Assembly (NCBI RefSeq): GCF_019049245.1
Contig: NZ_JAGMUK010000079.1
Coordinates: 49,082-113,081, forward strand
Direction: 5' to 3'
Length of the DNA stretch: 64,000 nt
DNA from: Streptomyces sp. AC555_RSS877
Lineage (GTDB): Bacteria > Actinomycetota > Actinomycetes > Streptomycetales > Streptomycetaceae
Position numbers and translations under genes: made by a program. The notes under the pieces were generated by a model. The model did no database searches. It was not told the DNA's origin and was given only the letters and a program-made list of their open reading frames with translations. Position 1 is the first letter of the stretch. The number at the start of each line of letters is the position of its first letter. Positions 17,474-26,426 of the stretch are shown here, in pieces.

Positions 17474-18396
17474 AGCATCAGCTCCGATCGGCGGCGGGGG
17501 TTGATCCGCTCCCGCCAGGCCCCCGCGAGACCGGCGATGGCCAGAGTCGGGACGATGATGAAGAGGCCGGGGAAGAGGGTCGGCCACCACTGCCCGGCCA
17601 GCAGGGAACCTCGTGCGCCCTGGATGAGGGTGCCGAGACTCGCCGTGTGCGTGGGCAGCCCGAGGCCCAGGAAGGACAGGGCCGACTCGTGCCACATGGC
17701 ATGCGGCACCATCAGGACGGCGGCGAGCGCGGCCTGGGGCAGAACTGCAGGCAGCAGGTGTCGTAGCGCCACCCGCCACCGGGACGCGCCACCGGAGACG
17801 GCGGCGTCGATGTAGGGGCGCGACCGCAGGGACATCACCTCGGCCCGCACGATGCGGGCTGTGGACAGCCAGTGGGTGAGCCCGACCGAGACCACCACCG
17901 GCCAGACCCCCGGCTGGAACACGGCCACGATGAAGATGCCCATCAGCAGGTGGGGTATGGACGAGAAGGCGTCGACCACACGCATGAGGCCGCGGTCGAC
18001 CCAGCCGCCCAGGGCCCCGGCGGTGGCGCCGACGGCGGTACCGATCACGGTCGCGGCCAGGGCCGCCGCCACACCGACCAGCAGGGAGACCCGCAGCCCG
18101 TAGACGCAGCGGACCAGCAGGTCGCGCCCGAGGTCGTCGGTGCCGAAGGGGTGGGACCAGCTCGGCGCAAGCAGTTTGGCGGCCAGATCCACGGCTTGCT
18201 GGTCGAGCCGGACGAGCGGGGGTACCAGGAGCACGGAGAGGACGGTCAAGGCGACGAGCGCGGCGGACGCGCGCACCCGCAGTGTGCGCGTGGAGCGGCG
18301 CCGGGTGCCGTACGACCTCCATACGGCTTCGGCGGGAGGCGGGGGGACGGGAGCTGGGCGGTGGGGAGCCGGGGAGCCCGGGGCGTCACATGTCAC
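17470..18396 (-). CDS. nikC: Nickel ABC importer, permease NikC
   Basis: A 308-residue DppC/NikC-type permease. After a Pro-rich N-terminus and first membrane helix (about 43-62) comes FGTDDLGRDLLVRCVYGLRVSL, the family landmark, then five more helices and the EAA-type loop (YIDAAVSGGASRWRVALRHLLP). ATG 18396 lies 11 bp inside the nikB end. It forms the membrane channel with NikB. Confidence 0.87.
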   Translation of the reverse strand: MTCDAPGSPAPHRPAPVPPPPAEAVWRSYGTRRRSTRTLRVRASAALVALTVLSVLLVPPLVRLDQQAVDLAAKLLAPSWSHPFGTDDLGRDLLVRCVYGLRVSLLVGVAAALAATVIGTAVGATAGALGGWVDRGLMRVVDAFSSIPHLLMGIFIVAVFQPGVWPVVVSVGLTHWLSTARIVRAEVMSLRSRPYIDAAVSGGASRWRVALRHLLPAVLPQAALAAVLMVPHAMWHESALSFLGLGLPTHTASLGTLIQGARGSLLAGQWWPTLFPGLFIIVPTLAIAGLAGAWRERINPRRRSELML

Positions 18397-19378
18397 TGAA
18401 CTTCACCCTTGGGTCGAACAAGCCGTAGAGCAGGTCCGCGAGCAGATTGCCGACCAGCACGGCGGCGGTGGCCAGGGTCGTCAGGGCGGCGAGTAGCGGG
18501 AAGTCGACGGCGGTGGCCGCCTCCACCGTCGCCGCCGCGATACCCGGCCAGCTGAAGACGCTCTCCACCAGCAGCGCGCCGGTGATGAGTTCGGGGACGC
18601 GGGAACCGACCAGCGTGAGGACGGGAAGCATCCCGGAGCGCAGGGCGTGTCCGAGCAGGACGGTGCTCTCGCTCAGGCCCCGCGCCCGGGCGCCGCGGAC
18701 CGGGTCCTCCGTCAGGGCGTCACCGACGCCCTGACGGACGTACAGGGCGAACCAGGGGAGCTGGGAGACGGCGAGCACGCCCGCCGGCAGGACCAGATGA
18801 CTTGCCACCTGCCCGGGCGTGACCTGTTCGCTGGCGGTGTCCGTCAGCCCGCCCGCCGGGAGCACACCCAGCTGGAGGGCGAACAGCCAGATGACGAGCA
18901 GCGCGATCCAGAAGACAGGGGCGGCCTCCAACGCGTACGCCAGCGAAGTGACGATCCGGTCGAGCCACGCCCCGGGACGGCGGGCCGCCAGCACCCCGAG
19001 CAGCGTGCCGACCAGCACGGCGACCACGAACGCGGCCGCGCACAACAGTGTGGACCAGACGAGGCGTTCGCCGATGACCTGGGTGACAGGCTGCCGCAGC
19101 ACGCTCGACTGGCCCAGGTCACCGCCGAGCGCGGAGGTCAGCCACCGCCACCAGCGCACGGCGAAGTGCTCGTCCACGCCGAGGTTGTCCCGCAGCCGGT
19201 CCAGGGTCTCCTGGTCGGCGCCGAGGGCGGCCGGGCCGGCGTACGCCTTGACGGGGTCGAAGGGGGAGGCGGCGGCGATGGCGAACACGCCGAAGGTGAC
19301 GACAAGGAGCACGGGCACGGCGAACAGCGCCCGCCGCCCCGCGAGCCGCGCCATCGCTCCCCAGGGCGGCCGGGTCAC
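18386..19378 (-). CDS. nikB: Nickel ABC importer, permease NikB
   Basis: A 330-residue DppB/NikB-type permease with six predicted helices; the first is at about 12-32. GDLGQSSVLRQPVTQVIGERLVWS is the family N-terminal loop and DPVRGARARGLSESTVLLGHALR the EAA loop. GTG 19378 overlaps the nikA stop (GTGA). Confidence 0.87.
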   Translation of the reverse strand: MTRPPWGAMARLAGRRALFAVPVLLVVTFGVFAIAAASPFDPVKAYAGPAALGADQETLDRLRDNLGVDEHFAVRWWRWLTSALGGDLGQSSVLRQPVTQVIGERLVWSTLLCAAAFVVAVLVGTLLGVLAARRPGAWLDRIVTSLAYALEAAPVFWIALLVIWLFALQLGVLPAGGLTDTASEQVTPGQVASHLVLPAGVLAVSQLPWFALYVRQGVGDALTEDPVRGARARGLSESTVLLGHALRSGMLPVLTLVGSRVPELITGALLVESVFSWPGIAAATVEAATAVDFPLLAALTTLATAAVLVGNLLADLLYGLFDPRVKFSDM

Positions 19379-20961
19379 TTCTTCGGCCGCCAGTCCTCGA
19401 TGTTCCACCAGGGGCCGCTCGCGAAGCCGTGCTCGTGCGGCTCCAGTTGCGTCGTCAGCTCGCTCCAACGGTCGGTGAGTACGTAGATGTGGTCGATGTG
19501 GGTGAGGAAGGTATAGCCGGGGTCCTTCACGAGTTCCCGCTGAAGCGTGTCGTAGGCGGTGGCGCGCTTCTTCGGGTCCTGGCTGCGCCGGCCGCTGTCC
19601 AGGGCCTCGTCCACCGCGGCATTGTCGTAGCGAGCCATGTTGTTGAAACCGTCACCGGCGAGGGAGGAGTGCAGCAGGGTGTACAGGCCGAAGTCGGGAT
19701 CGCCGGTGCTGCCGAAGCCCGCGAGGACCGCGTCGTCCTTCATCCGAGGCTCGACGACCTCCCAGGTCGCGCTCTCCACCGTCACGTCGATGCCGGCCTT
19801 CTTGGCGTCGGAGGCGTAGGCGAGGGCGTGGTCCTGACGGACCTTGTCACCCGAGGGATAGAGCAGCGTGAACGCCGCCTGCTGGCCGCCCTTGGTGCGG
19901 ATGCCGCCTTCACCGGTCTTCCAGCCCGCCTGGTCGAGGATCCGCCGGGCCTTGCCGAGATCCTGCTCGCGCTCGATGCCCTGGGCGAACCACGGATCGT
20001 CGACGGGCAGCGGCCCGTACGCGGGACGCCCCGCCCCATCGAGGATCCTGTCGACCATGGCCCTGCGGTCCACGGCCGCGTCGAGCGCCTGCCGTATCGC
20101 CCGGTCGCCGGTGACCTTGTTCTGCTGAGGAAGAGTGACGGTCCGGAAGTCGTAGGACTTGGCGTCATACGTCTGCAGGCCTTCGTCGTCCTTGAACGTG
20201 GCGGCGAGGTTGGGCGGGAGGATCGCGCCGTCCAGGTCACCGGAGCGCAGGCGGGTGGCCCGTACGTTGTCGTCCGCGATGACCGCCATGGTGAACGTCT
20301 TCACCTTCGGCGCGGGGCCCCAGTAGTTCGGGTTTGCCTTGAACGTGAGCTTCTCGCCCTTGCTCCAGGAGGAGAGGACATACGGGCCGGTGCCGACCGG
20401 CTTGGCGTTGAACGAGCCTGTGTTGGGGTCCTGCCTGGCAGCGATGTGCTCGGGGACGACGGGCAGCACGGTGCGCGCGGCGAAGGGTGCGTACGGGTAC
20501 TTCAGCGTGAAGACGACCTTGTCGTCGCCGTCCGCCCGGACCTTCTTGACAGCGTCCAGCTCGCTGCGGGCGGTGTTGTTGGTCTTCTCGTCCAGCATGG
20601 TCCGGTAGGTGAAGACCACATCGGAGGCCGTCAGCGGCTCCCCGTCGCTGAACTCCACTCCCTCACGCAGGGTGTAGGTGTAGGTGAGCCCGTCGTCGGC
20701 GACCTGGGGGAGAGCCTTCGCCAGGGCGGGCGTGAGCTTCAGGTCAGCGTCGCGGGCGAGGAGTCCGTCGAACAGCTTGGAGTTGCCGTCCTTGCCGTAG
20801 CCGAGCAGCGGGCTGACGGTGTCCGGCTCGGACGCGACCCCGATCACGACGGAGGCGGCGGCCTCGCCATCACCTTCGCCGCTGCTGGGCGCCGAGCACG
20901 CGGCGAGCCCGGTCAGCATCGCCGCCATGATGGCGGCACCTCTTGTCCGGCGGGTCGTCAT
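19375..20961 (-). CDS. nikA: Nickel ABC importer, solute-binding lipoprotein NikA
   Basis: A 528-residue SBP_bac_5 family protein: lipoprotein signal with lipobox L-A-A-C ending at Cys22, then the two-lobed binding domain (YTYTLREGVEFSDGEPLTASDVVFTYR and PVGTGPYVLSSW are family hallmarks). It captures the substrate outside the membrane for NikBCDE. ATG 20961 has a GTGAGG site; an ATG at 20985 lacks one. A Nur box lies 34 bp upstream, the main reason to call this nickel rather than peptide transport. Confidence 0.85.
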   Translation of the reverse strand: MTTRRTRGAAIMAAMLTGLAACSAPSSGEGDGEAAASVVIGVASEPDTVSPLLGYGKDGNSKLFDGLLARDADLKLTPALAKALPQVADDGLTYTYTLREGVEFSDGEPLTASDVVFTYRTMLDEKTNNTARSELDAVKKVRADGDDKVVFTLKYPYAPFAARTVLPVVPEHIAARQDPNTGSFNAKPVGTGPYVLSSWSKGEKLTFKANPNYWGPAPKVKTFTMAVIADDNVRATRLRSGDLDGAILPPNLAATFKDDEGLQTYDAKSYDFRTVTLPQQNKVTGDRAIRQALDAAVDRRAMVDRILDGAGRPAYGPLPVDDPWFAQGIEREQDLGKARRILDQAGWKTGEGGIRTKGGQQAAFTLLYPSGDKVRQDHALAYASDAKKAGIDVTVESATWEVVEPRMKDDAVLAGFGSTGDPDFGLYTLLHSSLAGDGFNNMARYDNAAVDEALDSGRRSQDPKKRATAYDTLQRELVKDPGYTFLTHIDHIYVLTDRWSELTTQLEPHEHGFASGPWWNIEDWRPKK

Positions 20962-20994
20962 CAGCCTCACACCCTTGCTGCGCATTGTCTGTTG

Positions 20995-21011
20995 TTGCAT
21001 ATGATTTGCAA
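20995..21011 (-). promoter_or_regulatory. Nur-type operator upstream of nikA
   Basis: TTGCAT-ATGAT-TTGCAA matches the Nur box (tTGCaa-N5-ttGCAA) in all but one half-site base. It sits directly upstream of nikABCDE, so the operon should be shut off by Nur when nickel is sufficient. It is the second such box in the window; the first controls sodF. Confidence 0.82.
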
Positions 21012-21420
21012 CAAGAGGGTACCGCGCAGCTGTACGACTGGATCGACGAACGCTTCCGCTTGCCTGAGCCAGATCTCCCGTCCCTCGGCAAACCGGATCC
21101 CGAGACGGCTTCCGAGATGGTGCGCACCCGCTGGGACCCGGGCAACGCTCCAGCGCCCAACATGGTGCACCTACTCCAATCCCACGGCGTCCGAGTCTTC
21201 TCCCTGTCACCGGATTCCCTCGAGGTGGATGCCTTCGCGGTGTGGCGGGGCACTACCCCGTTCGTCTTCCTGAACACGATGGAGACCGTCGAGCGGAGCA
21301 CGTTCGACGCCGCCCACGAACTGGGCCACCTCGTCATGCACGCCACCCGTGAGCGCCCTGCACCGGAAGCCGAACGCCAGGCCAACGACTTCACCAGCGC
21401 CTTCCCGCCCAAGGCCCGGC
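21012..21420 (+). pseudogene. ImmA/IrrE-type metallopeptidase remnant
   Basis: The reading frame contains NTMETVERSTFDAAHELGHLVMHATRE, the HExxH zinc site of the ImmA/IrrE (DUF955) family, preceded by family-like VRVFSLSPDSLEVDAFAVWR. Full members have an upstream XRE helix-turn-helix and about 200 further residues. Here the 5' side is the nik promoter and the 3' side runs into the end of the MATE gene. It looks like a leftover fragment of a phage- or ICE-type regulator pair. Confidence 0.7.
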
Positions 21421-21429
21421 GTCCGGCCC

Positions 21430-22848
21430 TCAGGCCTGGGACGGCGCCGGTTCCGTTGCCCGGGGCAGCCGGCTTAGGCCCCGGTCGAAGCGGCGTAGGA
21501 GGAGTACGGCGGTGGTGGCGAGGCCGGTGAGGAGGCCGAGCCAGATGCCGAGGGTGTCCAAGCCGATGGCGAGGCCGAGGAGGGCCGCGGCGGGCAAACC
21601 CACGAGCCAGTAGCCGACGAGGGTGACGCGGAAGCCGCCCTTGGTGTCGTCGAGGCCGCGCAGGAGACCGACGCCGATGTTCTGGGTGCAGTCGAAGAAC
21701 TGCAGGACCGCGGCGACCAGGAGGAGCTGCGTGGCGACCTCGACCGCCCTGTCGTCACCGCTGTCGAAGAAGGGGGCGAGCACCAGCTGGGGCACGGTCA
21801 CGTACACCAGCCCGACCAGGGCCATCACCGCCGCCGCGCAGGCCAGGGCCGTGGTCTTCAGGCGCCGCGCCGCGGCCAGGTTGTGCAGGGCCAGCTCGCG
21901 GCTGACGCCGATGGACGCGGCGTGGGAGAGGCCGACGGCGACCTGGAAGACGATGTAGACGAGTTGGTTGACGGCGGTGTGCGCGGCCAGCGCGGCCGTG
22001 CCGAAGCTGCCCGCGAACAGCGCGACGACGAAGAAGAAGCCCGCCTCGGAGCCGTAGGTGGCGGCGATCGGCGTACCCAGCCCGGTGAGCCTGCGCAGGG
22101 TGGCCGGGCGGGTCTTCCAGATGGCGAGCGACAGTACTGGGGCGAGCCGGGCGTCGCGCCGGGCGGAGAGGTACAGGGCCAGGCACGACAGGGCGTACAC
22201 CAGGCTGGTGGACAGGCCGATGCCCGGCAGGCCCAGGGCCGGGAAGATCCAGGTGCCGTGAATGAGGGCCCAGTTGAGGCCGGCGTTGACGGCGATCGAG
22301 GCGATGGTGATGCGCAGCAGGGCCTGTGGGCGGCGCATGCCGACGGTGAACTGGCGTATCGCCTGGAACCACAGGCAGGGGATCAGACCGGGCGCCATGG
22401 TGTAGAGGACCGGCTTGGCGGCGTCGACCACGTCCGGGTCCTGGCCGAGCCAGATCACGGCGTGCCCGATGAGCACCATCAGGACGGCACCGGCGACACC
22501 CGCCAGGGTCGAAAGGAGCAGGCTCGCCCGGACGAGGTCGCGGATCTCGTCCTCGGCGGCCTCCTTGTCGGTGTTGCCGGAGCCGTCCCCGGCGGATTCT
22601 GCGCGCGCGTCGGCCGCCGCGACCTGGTTGCCGACGGCGGTGACCATGCCGACGCCCATGGTGCGCAACTGGTTGAAGATCACCATGGCGAGGCCGCCCG
22701 CAGCCAGGGCCTCGGTGCCGAGCAGGCCCATCATGATGGTGTCGGTGGTGGTGAGGGCGACCTGGGCGAGCTGGGTCAGCGCCAGCGGCACGGCGAGCGA
22801 GGCGAGGGCGCGGCTGTCGCCGAGGAGGCGGGCGAGGGCGGGCGGCAT
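21430..22848 (-). CDS. MATE-family efflux transporter
   Basis: A 472-residue membrane protein with 12 predicted helices in two homologous halves, typical of MATE exporters (ALTQLAQVALTTTDTIMMGLLG at the start; GTPIAATYGSEAGFFF opening the second half). A charged insert (about 75-97) lies in the first loop. ATG 22848 has an AGGA site; an ATG 17 codons upstream lacks one. It is downstream of siderophore-type gene remnants and on the far side of two iron boxes, so it may have exported a metallophore. A general drug or cation exporter is the alternative. Confidence 0.88.
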   Translation of the reverse strand: MPPALARLLGDSRALASLAVPLALTQLAQVALTTTDTIMMGLLGTEALAAGGLAMVIFNQLRTMGVGMVTAVGNQVAAADARAESAGDGSGNTDKEAAEDEIRDLVRASLLLSTLAGVAGAVLMVLIGHAVIWLGQDPDVVDAAKPVLYTMAPGLIPCLWFQAIRQFTVGMRRPQALLRITIASIAVNAGLNWALIHGTWIFPALGLPGIGLSTSLVYALSCLALYLSARRDARLAPVLSLAIWKTRPATLRRLTGLGTPIAATYGSEAGFFFVVALFAGSFGTAALAAHTAVNQLVYIVFQVAVGLSHAASIGVSRELALHNLAAARRLKTTALACAAAVMALVGLVYVTVPQLVLAPFFDSGDDRAVEVATQLLLVAAVLQFFDCTQNIGVGLLRGLDDTKGGFRVTLVGYWLVGLPAAALLGLAIGLDTLGIWLGLLTGLATTAVLLLRRFDRGLSRLPRATEPAPSQA

Positions 22849-22909
22849 CGGGTCCGTTCCTGTGTGCGGGGTACGACGGGTGTACGACGGGGCCGGCACC
22901 CCTGGGCTG

Positions 22910-23240
22910 TTACACCTGGGCTTCCGGCGCGACGCGGCGGAGCTTGGGGAGCAGCTCGTCCACCTCCCGCTCGACGTCGGGGGCGAGCAGCTCCCGGGCG
23001 CTCATCCAGTCGTCGTCGAAGACGGTGTCCAGGTACTTCTCGCCGCCGTCGTTGATCAGAGCGACCATAATCGTCCCCGGCGCCAGCGAGGTCATCCGGG
23101 TCAGTGCCTCGTACACCACCCCGCCCGCCGAGCAGCAGCCCGGTGCGGCGGGCCACGGCCCGGGCGGTGGCGAAGGCCTCGATGTCGCCGACCTTGGCGC
23201 CCTCGTCGACGGCCTGGCCGTATCCGTGCTCCGACTTCTC
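22910..23240 (-). pseudogene. C-terminal remnant of a cysteine-synthase-like PLP enzyme
   Basis: The final 70 residues (GGVVYEALTRMTSLAPGTIM and VFDDDWMSARELLAPDVE) read like the end of cysteine synthase/SbnA-type PLP enzymes. The preceding DIEAFATARAVARRTGLLLGG lies in another frame, so there is a frameshift near 23130. The N-terminal two thirds, including the PLP lysine, are missing. SbnA-type enzymes make 2,3-diaminopropionate for siderophores; that assignment is tentative. Confidence 0.65.
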
Positions 23241-23283
23241 GGCGGGGGGACGGGTCTGACGGCCCCGCACACGCACGGTGAGG

Positions 23284-23735
23284 AACGTTTCAGCCAGCGG
23301 TCCGTGCCGTCGTAGCGGGCCTTGAAGGGGACGCGGCCATGGACGACCAGGTCGTTGTCGACGACCAGGACTTCACCAAGGCTGAGGCTCACCGCCACGC
23401 TGACGCGGGAGAGTTCGTCCTCCAGTCGGCCGTAAGCCTCGCGGTGGTCCTCGGGCGCCCGGTCCAGCGGGGTGTAGGCCGGGTCGAAGCGCAGGGTCAG
23501 GCCGTCCTCGGACTGCCACAGTGTGGGCATGGCCGGCGGCTCACCCTCGTACCCCTGGGCCTCCTCGTAGGCGTCGTCCGGCAGGATCGGCAGAACGGGG
23601 CGGCTGGGCACTCCACGTGCGTTGTGCGGTGCGAGGCGCGTGCAGTGGCCTACGGGCATGGCGAAGAAGGCCTCCCCGGAGCGGACCGGCTGGTCCGGAG
23701 CGGCTTCGGGTAGCCCGTCGGAAACATAGCCAGCC
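23284..23735 (-). pseudogene. C-terminal remnant of a TauD/clavaminate-synthase-like oxygenase
   Basis: GEVLVVDNDLVVHGRVPFKARYDGTDRWLKR is the C-terminal iron/2-oxoglutarate signature (distal His in VHGR, then the Arg) of amino-acid hydroxylases of the VioC/AsnO type. Only about 150 residues remain of about 330; the first Fe ligands (HxD/E) are absent, and the 3' end runs directly into the PLP-enzyme remnant. A deletion probably joined two genes of one pathway. Confidence 0.65.
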
Positions 23736-23743
23736 CATAGGAA

Positions 23744-23762
23744 ATAGGGAAGGCTTACCTAA
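23744..23762. promoter_or_regulatory. Iron box (DmdR/IdeR-like), distal
   Basis: ATAGGGAAGGCTTACCTAA agrees with the actinobacterial iron box TTAGGTTAGGCTAACCTAA at 15 or more of 19 positions. It lies between the divergent remnants and the Opp-type importer, 101 bp before the importer start. DmdR/IdeR represses such promoters when iron is replete. Confidence 0.72.
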
Positions 23763-23814
23763 GAAGGATCTATGTCACACTGTTCGCGGTCTTGTCGTGC
23801 AGGCGCGACACAGG

Positions 23815-23833
23815 GTAGGTAAGGCTAAGCAAT
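23815..23833. promoter_or_regulatory. Iron box (DmdR/IdeR-like), proximal
   Basis: GTAGGTAAGGCTAAGCAAT agrees with the iron-box consensus at about 14 of 19 positions, weaker on its right arm. It is 30 bp before the GTG of the importer lipoprotein, and the two boxes are 52 bp apart. Confidence 0.6.
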
Positions 23834-23862
23834 CCAGCCAACTGCGGGAAAACGAGGAACAA

Positions 23863-25419
23863 GTGGAGCTGACGCGACGTCACGTGCTGTGGGTCGGCGG
23901 CGCCCTCGGCGCGGGCGCCCTGCTGACCGCCTGTGGGGGCGGCAGCGACGAGGAGCCGACCGGGTCCGCCACCGGCGACTCGGCCAAGCCCCGCAAGGGC
24001 GGCACGCTGCGGGTCGGCGCACTGGGTCGCGCGGGCGCCATCACCCGTGACCCCCACGGCACTCAGGCCAACGAGAGCGACTACCTCATCCTCAGCCTGA
24101 TCTACGACACACTCACCGTGCCCGGCACCAAGCCCAACACCGAGCCGAGGCTCGCGGCGAGCTGGAAAGCCTCCGACGACCTGAAGACGTGGCGGTTCAC
24201 GATCGCCAAGGGCGCGAAGTTCCACGACGGTTCAGCGGTCACCGCCGAAGACGTCGTCTTCTCGCTCAAGCGCCTGCGCGCCACGCCGGCCGGCGCCTCC
24301 CGGCTGCCGGGCATCCAGGAGAAAAACATCAGCGCCGAGGGCACCGACACCGTCGTCCTCGTCTCCGACTACGCCAACGCCGAACTGCCCCTGCTGACCC
24401 GCCTCACCACCTTCGTCATACCGAAGGGCACCACCGACAAGGGCATCGCCAAGGCCCCCGGCACCGGCCCCTTCAAGCTCGACTGGTTCCGCGGCGGCAA
24501 CGCCCGCCTCGTCCGCAATGAGGACTGGTACGGCGGCGAGGTGTACCTCGACGCCATTGAGGTGAAGATCTTCGAGAGCCCGCAGGCCATGGCCAGTGCC
24601 CTGCTCGCGGGTCAGATCGACGTCGCTTCCAACGTCGGCGCCGTCGCCGCCCGTACAGCCGAGGGCCGCAAGGACATCCAGACCGTCCGCCGCCCCAACG
24701 ACATGGCGATGCCCATCGTCATGCGCACCGCCGACGGACCCTTCGCCGACGTGAAGGTCCGCGAGGCGCTGCGCCTGGCCGTCGACCGCGAGGCCATGGT
24801 CAAGCAGGTCCTCTCCGGCTACGGCACCGTCGCCAACGACGTCCTCGGCACCGGCGACCCGGCCTACGACAAGAGCCTCCCGCAGCGCACCCGCGACCTC
24901 GCCAGGGCCAAGGAACTGCTGAAGGAGGCGGGCTTCGACACCTCCAAGACGTACGAGCTGTACACCACCGAGGACATCTCCGGCCTCGCCGAGTCGGCCA
25001 CCCTCTTCGCCACCCAGGTCCGCGAGGCGGGGGTGAAGGTGAAGGTCGTCAAGCAGGAGTCGGGGACCTTTTGGGACAAGACCTGGCTCAAGGGCGACCT
25101 GTACACCACCTACTGGGGCACCAACGACTCCGTGGTCTTCTTCGCCAGCAAGACCATGGTCTCCGACAGCGGCCAGAACGAGGCCGGCTGGAAGAGCGAG
25201 GCATTCGACACGGCGTACGAGAAGGCCATCGGCACCGCCGCCGCGGTCGAGCGCACCGCGCTGCTGAAGGAACTCCAGAAGATCGAGTACGACAGCTCCG
25301 GCTATCTCCTGTGGGGCATGGCCGACGGCATCGACCTCGCCGGGTCCGCCGTCCGCGGGCTGCCCACGCTGCCCGGTTACGGCAGGGTCCAGCTCGAACA
25401 GGCGTGGCTGGCCCGTTGA
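23863..25419 (+). CDS. Iron-box-controlled Opp/Nik-type solute-binding lipoprotein
   Basis: A 518-residue SBP_bac_5 protein: lipobox L-T-A-C ending at Cys24, a TRR start that could also be Tat-like, then the peptide/nickel-binding fold (WRFTIAKGAKFHDGSAVTAEDVVFSLKR and APGTGPFKLDWF). GTG 23863 follows a GAGGA site. It heads an operon of importer genes behind two iron boxes, so the cargo is more likely a metal chelate or peptide-type metallophore than a nutrient peptide; Opp/Nik transporters do this in opine-metallophore systems. The substrate is unproven. Confidence 0.85.
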   Translation: MELTRRHVLWVGGALGAGALLTACGGGSDEEPTGSATGDSAKPRKGGTLRVGALGRAGAITRDPHGTQANESDYLILSLIYDTLTVPGTKPNTEPRLAASWKASDDLKTWRFTIAKGAKFHDGSAVTAEDVVFSLKRLRATPAGASRLPGIQEKNISAEGTDTVVLVSDYANAELPLLTRLTTFVIPKGTTDKGIAKAPGTGPFKLDWFRGGNARLVRNEDWYGGEVYLDAIEVKIFESPQAMASALLAGQIDVASNVGAVAARTAEGRKDIQTVRRPNDMAMPIVMRTADGPFADVKVREALRLAVDREAMVKQVLSGYGTVANDVLGTGDPAYDKSLPQRTRDLARAKELLKEAGFDTSKTYELYTTEDISGLAESATLFATQVREAGVKVKVVKQESGTFWDKTWLKGDLYTTYWGTNDSVVFFASKTMVSDSGQNEAGWKSEAFDTAYEKAIGTAAAVERTALLKELQKIEYDSSGYLLWGMADGIDLAGSAVRGLPTLPGYGRVQLEQAWLAR

Positions 25420-26426
25420 CGCCTGAGACAGTCGCGCCGGCCGGGCCCCCTCCCGTGGTGGAGAGGGCCCGGCCGACCCGCGCTCCCGTCCGGTTGCTCG
25501 CCCGGGTCGGCCTCGTCGTCCTCAAGCGGGCGGTACTGCTCGCGGTGCTCCTCGCGCTGGTCTTCGGCACGGTCGAACTGCTGCCGGGCGACGCCGCGAC
25601 GGCCACCTCCGAGCGCGGCGAGAGCGCCGCCGACACCGAGGAGCGGCGCCGGCTGCTCGGCCTGGACCGGCCGGTCCTGGAACGCTTCTGGAACTGGATG
25701 AGCGGCCTGCCCACCGGGGACCTGGGCACTTCGGCACGCGGAGAGAAAGTCACGGACCTCCTCTCGACCGCGTTCCCGAACACGCTGTTGCTGGGCGGCC
25801 TGGCCCTGCTGCTCACCGCCCTGCTGTCCACCGTCCTCGGCTGCTGGGCCGCGCTCCGGCCAGGCGGCCGGGTCGACCGGGCGGTGTCCGGCACGGCCAC
25901 CGCCGTGCTGGCCCTCCCGGAGTTCGTGGTCGCCGTGGCCCTGGTCCTGGTGCTGTCGCTGTGGACAGGATGGCTGCCCGCCGTGACCATCGCCGACGCC
26001 GACGGAACCCCCGCCTCCTGGGAGATGCTGGTCCTGCCCGCGCTCGCTCTGACCATCCCGCAGGCCGGCTGGAACGTACGCATCGTGCGCGCCGCCCTCG
26101 CCGACGAGGCCCGCGCGCCGCACGTGGAGACCGCCGTACTGGACGGCCTTCCACCCCACCGCGTCCTCACCCACCACGTGCTGCCCGGGGCCCTGCCCAC
26201 CATCACCGCCGGCCTCGCCACCTCCACCGGCATGCTCCTCGGCGGCGCGGTGGTCGTGGAGACCATCTTCAACTACCCCGGTATCGGCTCCGTCCTCGCC
26301 TCCGCGGTCACCGACCGCGACAGCCCCGTCATCGCGGGTGTGACCGCCCTGTCGGGCGCGGTCATCACCGGCGTACTGCTCCTGGCCGACCTCGTACGCG
26401 ACCTGACGGCGGGAGCACGGCGATGA
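25416..26426 (+). CDS. Opp/Nik-type permease (DppB class)
   Basis: A 336-residue permease. Helices start near residue 30 (AVLLAVLLALVFGTVELLPG); GDLGTSARGEKVTDLLSTAFPNTLLL is the DppB loop and HVETAVLDGLPPHRVLTHHVLPGALP the EAA loop. The 5' end is uncertain: TTG 25416 overlaps the previous stop (TTGA), while GTG 25455 or 25458 are alternatives without a clear site. No other start fits before the first helix. Confidence 0.85.
   Translation: MTPETVAPAGPPPVVERARPTRAPVRLLARVGLVVLKRAVLLAVLLALVFGTVELLPGDAATATSERGESAADTEERRRLLGLDRPVLERFWNWMSGLPTGDLGTSARGEKVTDLLSTAFPNTLLLGGLALLLTALLSTVLGCWAALRPGGRVDRAVSGTATAVLALPEFVVAVALVLVLSLWTGWLPAVTIADADGTPASWEMLVLPALALTIPQAGWNVRIVRAALADEARAPHVETAVLDGLPPHRVLTHHVLPGALPTITAGLATSTGMLLGGAVVVETIFNYPGIGSVLASAVTDRDSPVIAGVTALSGAVITGVLLLADLVRDLTAGARR

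Noticed and set aside
19429..21273. A 614-codon open frame on the plus strand
   Set aside because: It is antisense to nikA along its whole length and has no recognisable domain.
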